Counted from the stretch's first letter, positions 43,354-58,523 are shown. The stretch is 64,000 bases of DNA from Ophiodon elongatus (GCA_016806645.1 JACSYO010000424.1:353501-417500), one strand, 5' to 3'. Notes: generated from the letters alone by a model not told the origin. Program-made: numbers and translations.

Positions 43354-46300
43354 TATTTACTATATTTCCTCTGGTATTACAATCTTTGCTTTCTCTTTAT
43401 CTCGGCTAAGACAATTACTATAGCTTAATTACTATACCACTGTATGGACCTGATATCCCTCAACCTGTGTGTACCTAGGGCTGACACAGAGAGCACTAGT
43501 GAGCATCTAGAGGCTCTGAGGAAGCTCTCCAGTGACCTAGAAGAGCAGCGAGCAACTCTGGAAGACCTCAGAGAACAGAGACAAGCTATCCTGCCGCGAC
43601 TCAGCCTGCTAGACAAGGAGCTGATCAAGCAACAGGTGGAGCTCCATTCTTGTAGTTCTTCAGCTGCTTCTTCAGATAGAAAGTTATGATCATCTAGTAT
43701 ATAAGTATTGTGCCCAGTTTTATACGGCGTTCTGCCTTTCACTAGGTTGGTCATCTGGAGCAGCGCTGGGCCCAGCTTGAAAACCTGATTCAACAAAAGA
43801 TCCAGGACTCCTCACAGACACTAGAGGATCTTGCCCGGGTTGAAACCCAGCTAAAGGATGCCCGGGAGTGGGTGGAGGAGCAGCGGCCTGCTTTTACCTC
43901 TGCGCTGAAAACCAGCCCACCCCCCGTTCTGGCCCAGAGTTTCCTGTTCGACCACCTGAGTGTGTGCGTAGAACTAGAGGCCCGTCAGCAGCTGTTGGGT
44001 CAGGCAGTGAGCGAGGCCCAGGCTGTGGCTTCCAGACTGGGGCTGAGTGAGAAGAGATTCCTACAGGAGCTCGTTGAACAAGCCCAGACTGAGGTGGAGG
44101 CTTTGGGGGCTCGAGTGGCCCAAAGGAGGAAGTACCTCAGTAAGGTAAACAGCTGGATTTTTGTATTGGAATTTTAATCATCTCCTAAAGGACCTAACTT
44201 TCATCTAAGCTGTTGGTCTGGTAAAAACAAGAAAACGGTTGGTCCAAGAAATAAACTGTAAAATAATAATAAAATGTTCAAGATGTTAAAACTTTGTAAA
44301 TAATGAAATGTTTAATTATTTCTCTCTAGGCCTTCACAGAGAGGACACAGTTCATTCAAGGCCTGGGGAGAGCACTGTCTTGGATACAGCAACAGGAGAG
44401 GAGGGCTTTGATAGATGACCACATAGCGCTTCTACCTGAGGACCTAGCCAAACAGGTTGCTGCTTGTCGAGGCGTCCGGTGTGGTTTACGAGTGTACCAG
44501 AGAGAGCTGGCATCGCTCTGGGTACAAGGTCAAGAGATAGAAAGAGATGCCACTGACAAAGAGAGGGCAGAAACTGTGACGAGACTTGAGAAGCTACAGG
44601 CAGTGTTTGAAACTGCTCTCCAGAGGACAACCCAGCGTCTCACAGACTTAGAGAAAGCCTTGATCTCCAGGAAGTACTTCCAGGTTGACCTGGATAAGAC
44701 TTGCCACTGGTTGAGACGAGCAGATGCCATCACCTTCCCTGAAATCAATTTCAGCAACATTGACGATAGCTCGGAGTTGCAAACACAGCTGTCAAACTTT
44801 CAGAATGTCCTAGAACAAGCTTCAGAGTACGAGAACCTTCTTCTTATTGTTCAAAGAATAGGCCAGGAGATCCTCCCTACTCTGAACGAGATTGATCATT
44901 GCTACCTAGATGAGAGGCTCAATGCCTTGCCTCAGCAGTACAACGCCATCCTAGCTCTAGCCAAAGAGAAAAAAGACAGAGTCCAACAAGTAATCTTAGA
45001 GCGAAAGGAGTTCAGCACTTTCTTTGATATCACTCGTAATGCATTGGAGAAGCTTCAGGAGCAGTTTGACAATCTGGAGAAGCAGACTATCAGTATGAGT
45101 GAAGAGGAACTTGTCCTTTGTCTAATTAATGAATACAGAAATATTAAGGAAAGTTTATTCCATATTAGCCCCGCTGTGAGAGAACTTCATGGCAAAACTG
45201 AGGGGTTTCTCAGTTGGGGTCAGCAATTCAGAGCTGCAGAGACACTGCAGCTGGTCAATCTCCATAACACACTGAAACGGATGAATGATCAGAAAATTCA
45301 ACACTTAGAGGATTGCTTGAAACCACTAGTTGAACACAACAAAATATCCAGCAAGTTGGACTCAGAGTTTAAGTCTGTGGAAGAGAAGCTGGTCAGACTT
45401 AAGTCGGACACAGAACAGGGTGCCATGGATAGAATCACAAGTCTTTATTCACTGCTTGAGAGTCTGGATTGTGTGAGCTCTCAGGCTGAAGAATGTAATC
45501 AACGAACTGAAGGTCTTGGTCTGAAGTTTGATCCCAATGCCTTTAAGGAAACGAAGCTGCAGCTGGAATCATTGCAGTCTCTACGGTGTGAAGTCAAATG
45601 TTTTATTGATGAAAGTGAAACAGTCACAAGGAATGAAGATTTCACAAAAGAAACTGAGAAAATGTTGGAATGGCTTCGGACTATCAAGGACAAAGTGGAA
45701 GAGCCTTTGATTCTGTCAGAGGTCCGAATTGAGAGGGTAAATGAGGAAGTGCGCAAACTGAAGATCTTAGAGGAGGAAGAGAAAAGTAGATGTAGGATAG
45801 GAGAGGCCTTAGGGAGCAGAGAAAAGCAAAGGTATTTTAGTCGGAAAAAAACGGTTCCCGCCAACATCGAAGAGAAACTACAGGAGCTGGCAGATCTGGG
45901 AGCTGAAGTCCAACAAGGAATTAGCAGAAAACAGGTATGTGTAGATATTATTCAGAAATTACAGTCATGAAGACATTTTCTATTCCTTTATTTTTCTAAT
46001 TGATACCCTGAACTCATCATTCAAGACTCGAACTTACTGAATATTACTTTCCATCTCTTGTTCGCCCATTCTATTAATATTAATAGGCTTAGGGAAGCTG
46101 AAATATTTAAAAGACAGTTCAAGAGATTCCATGAAGTTTCAAAGTACTTAAATTATTATTAATCTACAACTGTTGGGGGATATAATGTCATTGAATATCA
46201 TATCCCAAAGATTCCATTATGTTGAATAATAAGTCAAAGTTAGAATGGCATAGCAGAGCCGTTTCTAATCAGCAAAGTTTTACAAAGAAAAAATCTAAAT

Positions 46301-49038
46301 TACACTCACTTTATTCTCCACTGAGGAGAATTTTGACCTTTGACATTTTGAGAGGGGGCTTGAATTCTAAAATTAGTTTCCCAACATGTGAAAACCCTTT
46401 TTACTGTACATAATAATACAGTTCAAACTACTAAAGTTAAGTTACTAAAACTTAAAGTAAAGCTCTGGAACAGGACATTTTTACACACAGATATAATGTA
46501 CTTACAGGTTTTTTTGCTTGTTGTAAAGATTTAGTCATGCATTTAACTTCAGTTCTGTGAAGAAATTCACATAAAAAAGGAGCAAACACATTACAAGGTT
46601 AATGAAATCACCTTCTGCATATTCTAGCTGGCTGTGGATCAAGTGCTTTCCCTGGTCCAGAGACACCACTTATCTCTGCAGTCCATGCAGAAATGCCTGG
46701 ACTCTGCTGCAGCTTTACTCCAGAGGGCCAGCTCGGGGGTGGACCTTGAGAACCAGACAGATTGTGTGTGGGACGTTGAAGATATTTCAGTCCAGGAAAA
46801 GAACTTTACAACTGGTGTAGCGGAGCTGAGGACCTTGGATCCTCTGCTTGAGGATTTTATGAAAGCAGAAGCGATGGGTGAATTTCGAGAAAAAGTTGAG
46901 GCAATGCTGCTGAGAAATACAGAAGTCAAACAGCAACTGGATGCTTACAGAGAGATGCTGCAGAGGTGTGTATTACTGTTAATGGGGAGCCAAGTAATAT
47001 ATGCATAAACAGCTGACATATGATGCATTTTTAATAATACATCTCCATCAATGGCAGTCTCTAATTTGTATCATGTTCTCAGTTGCACAGCTCTATGGAC
47101 CTCCTTCCAACATGAGAAAGAGACACTAGTTGAACAGATGAATGACGCAGAGGCCAAGTTGGCCATGTTCACTACAGCTAAAGCCGTCAGTATCCAGCAA
47201 GCTGAGGAAAAGTGTCAGAGATATAAGGTGGGACACTATCTTACACTCATGAAACAGAGCTACTGTAGACAAAGATCATCTGATGCTCATAGACATTGTC
47301 TAACTTGCATGTGTTGTGTCCCTTGTGGCTGTTGTATTGTATTCCAACATTTGTTCTTTTCATGGCAGCAGATGCACATTAATATTTAAACAGTGGAGTG
47401 TTTATGCATTGTTCCTTGTTCACTTGTGCATCTGCAGAGTTGTTTCTTTTAGGGGAGAATTTTTGTTTTTCATTGTATACATGTTTCATTAGACTGCATT
47501 TATGAAATGACTTTTATGTCTCTGTTGTCATCTTTTTGCTGTAGTCTCTTGTGGCGCACATCGATCTGCTCGAGTTGCCTCTAAATGCGTTGAAAGAGAA
47601 TACAATAGAGTTGGAGCAGATCATCTCCGAGTCCAGCAAAGCTGTCACCAGCCACTCTGTGTCGTCACTGTGGCAACGGTGGACCAGGCTCCGCAGTGTG
47701 GCCCGAGCCCAGGAGAGGGCACTGGAGGACACTGCGAGGGAGTGGAGGAACTTCACTGACAAGGTAAGAGAAGATACTGGACATGTGTTGGTGATACTGT
47801 GCATGGTTCCCTGTGTGCTTCACATGTTCAAGTGCATATTGCATGTATGGTGAGTGCGCTTCAACGATACACATGTACAGTGTAAAACTAACCATCAGGT
47901 TGCCTGCAGGCCACAGAAGCTGTTTATACCCATAGGACACTTACAGTTGACCAACATTGTTCTTGATCTCACAGATCTAGGTCAAACATAGCAATAACTC
48001 AATACCAGTTGGTGTGCTATGATGTAACTACAGGCCTCAGGCCAGTTGTTTTCTCCTGCCAAAACACTGTCATGAAGCGTTTTCCCGCCTTTTGATCTAC
48101 TTCAAATGTGTACACTGTCAGCTCCCAAGAATTCCCACAAAGCACTGCTTCTAAAAGGGAAACTAGGTCAAACTGTAAGGAATGGTGGTCACTTCCTTAT
48201 TCGGAATATGGCACATTTCCTGTTGTTCACCAATTTTCTATGGCTCCTTTGTCCAACTGGACATGATGTCATTCACTGCACTTCAATCTCTAGACTCTTG
48301 TTTCTGCCTGTGACTATCAGACTATCATAGTGAATATTATATACTGTAGATAAAACTTTGAAAGATTATTTGTGAAGTTGATTAATGTGACAGATGGTGT
48401 CACACTATATACATAGATATATATACACATACATATTCAGGCCTCTCTTTATATGTATTTTTTTTATATTGATAATTAATTTGTCTCATCCCTTTAATCA
48501 TAGTGTGTACCTTTTAGATGTATGTGTCACAGTCCCACCAGTAGGTTAAAAAGTAACCATTCTTTGACTTTTTATACTGAAATTCATAAAATCTATCTTT
48601 CAAATTGTCTCACGGGTCCACAGAAACAAAGGGTCTGTGAACACAACATATTGTATCTCTTTGATGGATGTCCTTCAGTAACATGACGATATTCAAATTA
48701 CATCTTTCAATTTAATGGAGAGGCTTTAGTCAAACTAAAGGTGAACATACAAAATTAAAAAAGTGTAGTGTGTCTTTCTACAGTATATCCTTAAGGTCTA
48801 ACTCAAAGGTTCTCAACCTTTTTGGGTCGCGACCCCCTCCCAGAATATTCAGGTTGGTGTTTGCGACACTGTCGCTGTCAAATGTGCTTCAGGCACCGTG
48901 TATTTCTGATGCATTAAGTGAAACTCATGTGCTCATGTGCACTTTTGAAATGCACTCATTAAAATCTATTCTGAGGCAAATGATATCACTGGTACAAGCT
49001 ATGTAATGTAAACCATTCCCCAGTCTAAAATATGTCGG

Positions 49039-49095
<57 letters not shown>

Positions 49096-52000
49096 TATTT
49101 CATTTTTTTCCTCCACAACCATCTGCCGATTGAAATTATCTTGCAACCACCGTGGGAGTCCCGACCCCCAGGTTGAAAACCACTGGTCACACTAACATGT
49201 TAAATGTGTTTCCTTTTTCATTAAGCAGATTTATTTTCTTTTTTGTATATACTTTAAATTCAACATTGAAAACATCCATGTTTACGAGCTTGTAAAGAGT
49301 AAATAATGAACCCTAAATCTGTTGCATCAACTGAACCTCAATCTTTGCACATAAACTTCCCTCAGATGGAGAAGGTGCGCTCCGTGTCCCAAGACCTTCA
49401 CAGTCGTGTCCCAGACAGCACAGTTGAGAAGGCTGCCACCAGGGCAGCGCTCCAGAGCCTCCTGGAGTACCATGACTCCTTCGGCCTGGAGGTGGAGAGG
49501 GAGCTGTCCATCCTGGCCCTGCTGGGGCAACACACTCGCAGCCTCAGAGGAGAGGAGGAGGAGGAGGAGGAGGAGGATGCCATGGAGGAAAAGGCAGAGA
49601 ATGGACTTGAAGAGACGCCTTGCCTACAACAGATCAGAAGCATGCAGGAGCAGTATGACAGGTGAGTGACCCAGTGCTGTGGCTGCTCCAGCAAACCAGA
49701 AACAGGATTGACCCCATGACTTTGTATAAACTAAAATATGTACACTGTATTAACAGCTTCTATAACTTTAAATGTTTTGCTTGATTCATTCCCACTGTAT
49801 GTTGCCTAGCCTTGTGTTGCGGGTACGAGCCAGCAGGGCTCAGGTACACCAGGAGTTGAGGGAGAGAGAAGAGGTTGAGAAGGAGCTGGGCTTGGTCAAA
49901 GGCTGGATCCAAGATACTCGTGGTTTACTGCTGAGTCCCACTGCAGACCTGGATTCACTGCTGCAAGAGCTAGAGGTAGGCCACTATATGCACGCATACA
50001 CACACACAGCTAACACATAAGGACACACTGACATATCCTCGGCCACTAGGTACAGAACTTCTCAATAGTATCACGTCATACCAGTCCGATCATGTGATGT
50101 TGTTTGTGTTGTAGACGGCACATGGTGAGGTCATCAGCAGGCGTCAGAGTGTGGAGCGCATGACAGAGCTGCAGCAGTCAAAGTACCAGGACCTCCAGGC
50201 CGGTCTGCCTTCTGAGCTCAGCATGCAGCTGGCGGAGGTGGCTCTGGCTCTGGGATCCGCTGAAGACCAGGTGACCTCTCTTGGCTAGAGTTTAACACTT
50301 TATTTAATGTAGTAGTTTCATTAACTAATTAGGGCTGTCAAATGTGAGTTTAGTAAGTTAATTACGTTAAAAACACAGAAAAGTGAAGCAGTGACCCTAT
50401 GACAGTATGTAGCATTGTAAAGCTGGCACTCACTTGTATGAGTTCTACTGTACGCTCTTGTGTATGAATTTACTTCTCTGCTGCAGGGTTCTTATTGTGT
50501 CCAGAGAGTGAATGCTGAAAAACCCATAACCATATAGCATTGTTAAAATGTGCATGTTAGTTTTTGATATATAGAGTATAGTGAAATGTGTGTATTTCTG
50601 CCCTCTGCTTTAGGTCCAGGCGAGAGAAAGGGAGGTGCAGCAGACCAGAGATGTGAAAGAGGACTTCAGCTTCAGACTCCAGGACATTGAGGCAAAGCTG
50701 AAGACCATCGCTCTGAAATTGGAAGACAAGGGTACCGACCTGGAGGAGGCAAAAGAAGAGACCAAAGTAATCAACTAGACAAATTGACTAATTAGCAAGC
50801 AATTAACCCCTGTTAAATTGGCTATTCATTTTGCAGATGTTGAGGTTAATGAGTGTGGGAGAGTTGGAATGGCATGAACTGAATTCTGCCTTCAAGGACC
50901 CACTTCTGAGAGGAGTACCACAGATGGGAGACACGGCCCCTTCCTCCTGTTCTCCTTCTTGTCGACCCAACTTTTTTCCTTCTTTCCCTCCTCTGCCCAT
51001 CTGCAGACCCACGAGGCCTGGAGTGTGTGTAGTTAAAGGATTATTTTTTAACTAGTATGTCTACCAGTGCCTCTGAAGCTCTATAATTACTCACTGGTCT
51101 CTTGTAAAAACACAACTTGTTCCCTTTACAATTTATTTTTTGTCCAGATTAATCAAACAAGATATACTGTATTAGGTTAGTGAGCTTTAGAGGTGCTGGG
51201 AGGCTGCTTTTTTTACCTTAAGACAGAGCCAGGCAAGCAGTGCCCCTGTTTCCAGTCTTTATACTCAGCCCACCTGCTGCTGACTGTAGATTCATATTAA
51301 TCGTACAAACATAAGAGTGCTATCAATCTTCTTTTCTAACACTTGGCAAGACTGGGATTGAGCAAATATATTTTTTTCTTTAAAAATGAAGTGTTTTGGT
51401 TAAACAAACATCTGCCACCTGTAAGATTCACTGATCACTTTTTAGTACGACAGACACTTACGCTGCCGTTGATTTTTCTCGACCTTTGCCCTCTCATTTT
51501 GCCTCACCTTCTGACTCACCTCTCCTCTCTTGCAGGCTCTTTGTGAAGAATGCCAATGCTGTGGTCGCTCTGTGGCAGAGTTAGGGATAGCAGTGCAGGA
51601 GTTTGGTGAGCAGAACCCTCTGCTGTGTAAGCAGCTGGGCGATGCTCTGGCCAAACTGACCGAGGTGCAGCGGCACACCACGCAGCAGGTCCAGGACAGA
51701 GCCAACAGATTGAAGAAGGTGAGATTTCCATTCAGTTCAGCATGTCATGGAGAGTTTCCTAAGTTCCCAATATTGCTTGAATGAACCAACCAAAAATACA
51801 TATATCTTTTATCTAGTTTTCAGAATTGTGTGGCCAAAATCCAGAATTGTGTTTTATTCATTTTTATGATTAAATTATTCTGTCTTGGTCTTTCTCTTGT
51901 GAGCAGGCAGAGAGACAGGTGGAGGAATATCGGGGTATGAAGGCATTCATTCTGGGCTGGACAGAAAAGGCAGAAGCTCTGATCACTGGTTGTATCATCT

Positions 52001-55000
52001 GGGGGTCTGCGTCCCAGCTGCAGGAGCAAATTCGAGCCCACCAGGTGAGTCTTAATGAGTCACACAGTAGGGATGGCTTCAAGATGTCTGAAAACTGCTA
52101 AAAAAAGTAACGTTTTACATTTATTTGTCCACAAAATTAAATATTAATATTCCCTGCATTAACCTAGTAAATCTGAAGACGCCCCACAAATTAACAGCTA
52201 ATTAGGTTCACTCACTTGTTTTATTTACAGTGAAATGTCATGTACTGTTCAGTGTGTTGGCCGGCCTTAATTAGTATAGTTGCACAACACAAAAGCCTCC
52301 TCTCTCTGATTTGTAATGTATGTTCCTATGGTGACAGGCGTTGCTGCGGGAGTGTCGGGGTCTCCATGGTGACTTGGAGGCCATGGGGGAGAGGGAGAGG
52401 CAGCTGGGGGAGGTGTTGCAGACGGACGGGTGGATCCAGCAGGTGAAACACCTCAGCAGGCACACAGAGGAGCTGCAGCAAACTGCCAAGACTCGCCTCC
52501 AGAGTCTGCAGGATGCAGCAAAGGTAAACGACATTCGCATTCAGGCAAACGTTACAGGAGTCAGACATCAGTACTACCTCACCTCTAAGTTGTTTTAGGT
52601 CTCTCTGATCCAATTATCTTCATTAAGAAACGTAGCTAATTTGATTTCTTGAATCAAAACATTTTGGTGCACAGCAAGCCGTGCACATCCCTTTGGAGCT
52701 ACAACAGTGCCCTCCCATGGTCATGAATCCAGAACTACACCATCGTAATGGAATGCACTGATTTAGCTTGTGGTGCAGCAGTAATTTGTTACGGTAATCT
52801 GATTGCCAAACACCTGGTTCCCAGATGACTGCTGATTGTTGCTAATAACATTGTGTATTTGGAAATGTGTTTACAATTCCTCCTGTGAGTTTGGATTTCT
52901 TGGTCTAGAGTGAAGACAAAGCACAACCTTCGTTACAACTGATTATGGAATTTCTTTTCATATGAAATACATCTTGTTCAATTAGAAATTGCAAATGAAA
53001 ATATTTGTGTTAAAGAGATACCTACCATTTTATTTATTGCTTAAATTGAATTGAAGAAATACTTGTGCGGACTGGTGTTTGAGTATCTATTACTGCAAGC
53101 AGGTCCACATCAGACATAAGAGTTTTTGAAAATCCATCTCTACTTTCTATGTATAGAAGCTACATTACATATATATACTACTCAAATTATTAGCTCCTCC
53201 TACTTCCGTAGGTGCTTTCCTTTTATTTGTTTGTATCTGTCTGTTGTCTCTCCTCAGGACATGTTGCTTTTGGAGGCAGAGGTGAAGATCCTCCATGCTG
53301 CTGTAGACCAGATCCAGATCACACTCGCCTCACCAGACCTCAACAGGCTCAGCCTCAGAGAGCAGCTCACACAGAGACAGGTGAACACACACATATTTAA
53401 AATGCTTTGTTAATGATCAGAATTTAAACATGGAGAGAATAATGCACATACACACAGTGCATGTAGACAATTACAATGAATTAATTTATGACAACAACTA
53501 TTGTCGAAACAGCATTGCTTTATCACACACCCAACAATTCCTCCTTACTCTCTAACAACCCTTCATTCCCTCATAAGCGTCTGCTGGTGGAAATGGAGGG
53601 CTTCAAGCAGCAGGTGGCGGCAGTACAGCAGTGTCAGAGCGCCCTCCGGCTGCCATTGGAGGTAGTGGCCGGCCTGCCTATCTGCCGCACAGCTCAGATT
53701 CTGCAGCAGGAAGCCAGCCAACTGCAGCACACCACCATCCAGCAGTGCAACATCCTGCAGGTAGAGGGCAGTCATCATGTTGCAAATGCTTTAGAAGAGT
53801 TTGTTTGTATAACAATTCGTTTCTTACTTTATTTCCCCAAAAACTACCAAATGATCTGCCAAGATACAAACGGTAGAAGTGAAAACCGTCATGCCTCGAA
53901 GCAGTTGAGGTGTCTCGTCGGTCATTCGTCACCCTGTTTGAGGAGTTGTATCGGTCTACATCTACATTGACTTGTCACTGGTTGCTCAAAATCCTGCTGC
54001 AGTGTCCCAACAGGCCATCTCAGGAATGTCTGTGTTTTTGTTGAGCCCCCATCAGACCACTATTATCCTCCTATCCTTTGGTTCTGGGCTGAACTTACTT
54101 TTAAGCTAATTGTAGTGAAGATTAGCCTTTGGACCAAGAGGCAGGTGACCTTCTGTGACAATCTGGAGCACAAACACCGAAAGCATCTTAGCCATTTAAG
54201 CAAACTAAAGATTTGGAACAATGAGTCCGTCTGTCTGTCTAAACCGGCTGGGGATCAAATCTGAGATGAACTGCTTCTATACATATTAACACAATAACTA
54301 CAATATTATAACGGTTATCTTGGAGGTTTTGCTTACACAGACTTTAGAATCCCACAATGAACAGAAGAGGCGTTTGAAACACTTCTTAGCTCTAATACCA
54401 GCAGATCTCTGATGACTTCTTTTAGGATTTAGTATAATTGAAAATAATGTGTTTATCCCTTTCTGTTAAATGCCACACTGGAATATGCATGTTAATACAC
54501 TTAATACACTGTGCGTATACAAATCAATATCATGGAAGCATTGTGACATAGAGAGTGGAAGACGAGATATCTGTAGGTGACACTCACCTTTAACCTCTCT
54601 GGAGGGAGAAAAAACAATAATATGTGTCACATTTTGTAACCTTCCTTTGTTATGATTTCTCTTTTGCAGGAGGCTGTGGTGCAGTATGAGCAGTATGAAC
54701 AGGAAGTGAAGAACCTCCAGAGATTAATAGAAGAGGCTCACCGCATTATCCAGGACCGGCCCGTCTCCACGAATAACATACAGGAACTTCAGGCTCAGAT
54801 ACACCACCATGAGGTCAGAGAAAACACACACTCCGTCTCACATATGTTTATTCAAATATAAGTCAAACACCCATAAGTGATTTTTGAACATGCCATTCCA
54901 AAACTATGGACAATAATTTGCTGCTATGACAGCCTTCACCCTTCAAAGGACTTTCCCTAAACTGTTGCCGCAAAGTTCGAAGCACATATTTATAATATCA

Positions 55001-57010
55001 CTGCATGAGGATTCCCTTCGACTGAACCATGAATCATAACCAACACTTGGCCATACAGTGCACTTTAAGATTAGTCTTTATTCACGTTATGCACAGCTTG
55101 TTATGACAACATAACCTGTTAAATGACAGCAAAGCAACAAGGACATAAAGAGCTTTTGGAGATTGACTGTACTGTAGATGAGCATCACATCAAATCTTTA
55201 AAAATTCTATCAAACCAGCATAACAGAACAGAGGCCACTTGTCATTTGACATTTAATGACCATAATATGCTGATGTCTAAAAGTGTTGTTTCTAATGAGG
55301 CCGACGTCAACATCAAAGAGCCTTGTAACTTCACAAAAAAAAGTTGAGGCAGCAGGAAATCTACTGTATATCTTAAAGTAGTTGTGGTGCTCTTCTGCAA
55401 TATGTTTATATTTGCTATCTTTGCTCGATATGACTTTTTTCCCTGATGTCTTGATTCGAAATACAAACAATGGGGAATTATTTGATGCTTCTATAAAACC
55501 ATAAACTCTAGAATAAATACTGCTCAATAAATCACATTGTGCCATCAGAGCAGTGCCACCACATACAGCAGGTCTGTTCAAATATTGTTGTCTCTACAAG
55601 CCCAACTCACAAACATTCCTCCAGTATCTGACGGTACATGTAAATATGATCTGCATAGATTCCTATTTGATGCAGTGTAGATGTTTTTTTAAATCTATTT
55701 TAGTAAGGCCTGTACTTTGTGTCGCAGTTTCACTTTGCTGAGTAAGTGCATTTGATCTCAGAGAGACCAGCCCTGCAGGGAAACAGATCAAGTCTCCCCA
55801 GAGGCAACACATTTATTATTACATTTTAACTTTCCCTGCTCTGTTGGGGCAGATTTGTATCTACTGCTCCTACTATGATGGGGATACATGAACCCAGCTG
55901 TTTGTAGATTTCTTCTTGTTCCTCTCTGGTGCTGCAGAGTGACTTGGCATGGCAGTGTGTTTATGTCTGAGTTTGATCTCTAAGCTGAGCAGAAAGCTGC
56001 GACTCCACTGGCCCACTTAGTCACATGACCTGATTACCAGCGCATTGACCATCTGCGGGACGGGGGGAGTGGAAGGGGGAGGAGCGAAGGAGGAGTTGGA
56101 CCCGGCCTGCCGGCTCATACCAGAGCTGTAATTTGACACCATCTCCGCCGTCCTCCTCCCGTACTGCTCCCTCTCTCCTCACGACTCCCTTTTGTTGAAA
56201 AGAATCTGTCTCGAGGATTGGTGGAGGAGGCAACGCGGCAGGCAGAGGAAGGGGGGGGGCAGTCAGTGAGATCACTTCCTGTTTTCCGTTGCCAATTGTG
56301 TGTGTGTACGAGAGGGAGTGTCTGAGGGATTTTGAACTATTTCTGCGAGGGTCTCTCCCTCAACCAAACATCCTGTCTGCTGGCTTCACTGCTGCTCTGA
56401 GTCACCCGCCTCTGTGCTGCTCTGATTGGCTGAGAGATACAGAAGCGAGAGAGAAACACAGAGAAAAAGAGAGACAGAGTGAGGCAGTGCTATTCTCTTT
56501 CTAGTCCTCCACTCTGAAGCCAAAGGCAAGAGACTGTGGAGAGAAGAGAATGCGTCAACTCCACTTCCTCCTCTCAAACCGGCACCACACTCAGCGCTGA
56601 ACCAACTCAACCACCCCCCTTTTCCTCAGGATCCTATTGAACCAGGAACTATTGATCTCCCATTGTGGACTGAACCACACTCTCCTGACCCCGGGGGTGC
56701 TGGTGGTGTCTTCTGTTTGGGGTGGGATGTTTTGACAGGAGCTGGCCCAGAAGATCCGCGGCTACCAGGAGCAGATCGCCTCGCTCCACTCCAAGTGCAA
56801 GATGCTGACAGTGAAAGCCAAACACGCCACCATGCTGCTGACGGTCAACGAGGTGGACGGCCTCTCGGACGGCATGGACGAGCTGAGTGACGAGGAGCTG
56901 CCCGGTTCTGTGGCAACCAGCAATGCCGCCGCCAACAAGCAGCTTCCAGCACACCCCTCTGTCGTCATGGTGAGTGGACACACACCATCACCTAGAAACG
57001 AACACATGAC

Positions 57011-57100
<90 letters not shown>

Positions 57101-58465
57101 TGTGTGCGTGCGTGTGTGTGTGTTTGCATGTGTAGCTTCTATCTCTTCTCCCTTTCCGTCCAGACCACTGCTTCTCAAAAACCCTGAAACAGGGATCCCC
57201 AGGGATCCTTTTGGAGTTTCTAGAGGGTGTTTACGGTTAATTTCACAATAGTTGTGATTGGCTTAAAGTTATCCCAAATTACCAGATGTCTGTGGATGAC
57301 AGCTATGATTACGGGTTACTGTTTCCCAGTTACTGTGTACAAAGTTATGTCTGTGCAATTAAATTCCAAGTTACCAAAATGTGGACCACCAGGATGACAT
57401 TTAAGCTTAAATTGGGCTGTAGGGCCTCATTTGCATCCATTCAGTGGTCCATCACATGTAAATATCAATGAATTCAGATTCATAATAGGCTTTTTCTCTA
57501 TTATTGTGTTCCTCTTCTTTTATTTCTTTTTGCGTTTTGAATTGTAAGAGTTTACCCTCATCTTCCATACACCTCAAGTGTTACTATTCTGTCTCCTCTT
57601 GTGTATTACTGCACTGATATGGTGCTGTGTCACTTCTCTTCATATTACCCTGATTCTGTCGGCCCTGGTGTGCCTTTTTTTTTTTTTTTTTTTATACGTG
57701 AACGCGTCTAAATCCATTCTCTTACTCTGTCTTTCGTTCTGATTCAGATTCCGTTGCCTCCTTGCTGTTACTGCTGTTTGTGGTGTGTTTGGGCTCAACA
57801 GGCCAGGAAACAGGATGTGTGTGTGTGTGCAGAGCCTGATAAGTTTGTGTGTGTGGCATAAATGGATTGCTTAGGACTGCTGTTATCCTTGATTTGGTAT
57901 GGTTTTAACAGTATTAGTGCTGTGTCACCGTTTCCACGGTGTCCAGACTGTACTCAGCTTCTAAGTAATCTCTCGATGTAAAACCACTAAGTTTCCCACA
58001 CGTGTTGGTGTGCTGATGCTCTTCGTTGCGTTGCATTGCATCATAAAGCCCGGGAAGAAAAAGTCTACCAAATAAAACAAGGTCCTGAGTCAGTCGGCCA
58101 AGTTCTGCATTAACTGCCAAATAGCAGCCCAGTAGGGCTTGGCTCACAGTGCTGCTCTGCCTCTCTGCTGAAGCATGCAGGCCCACAGACAACTGTGCTA
58201 CTTCTAGGACAGCTGCTGCTGTATTCTCCGTTAGCTATGCAATGCTTTATCTACACTTTGTTTAACTTTGGGCCTTGATATTCCTCACGGCTTCTTCTTA
58301 CTGTTAATATAGTGTCGCTAGAGTTTGAGTTGAATGGTGCTCATGCATCAAAGTGTATAAGTGGTTCTTTTCTAGTTCTTAGAGAAAAGTCTAGTCTAGT
58401 CTGGGTGCCATCTACAAGTGACTTCTGTCTGCGATGGAAAGGAAATGACTGTGGTTTTGAAAGAG

Positions 58466-58523
<58 letters not shown>

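Noticed and set aside
49366..49368. ATG at the start of w54 (and at w65) as a gene start
   Set aside because: Both are preceded by good acceptors and continue the frame of the previous exon; ordinary internal methionines.
50325..50400. Old transposon-like fragment (gggctgtcaaatg ... gttaattacgttaa)
   Set aside because: Resembles the end of a common fish DNA transposon, but too short and diverged to annotate.
57166..57240. Second hAT-like end (ccactgcttctcaaa)
   Set aside because: Only one end is recognisable and no matching inverted end or target duplication was found.
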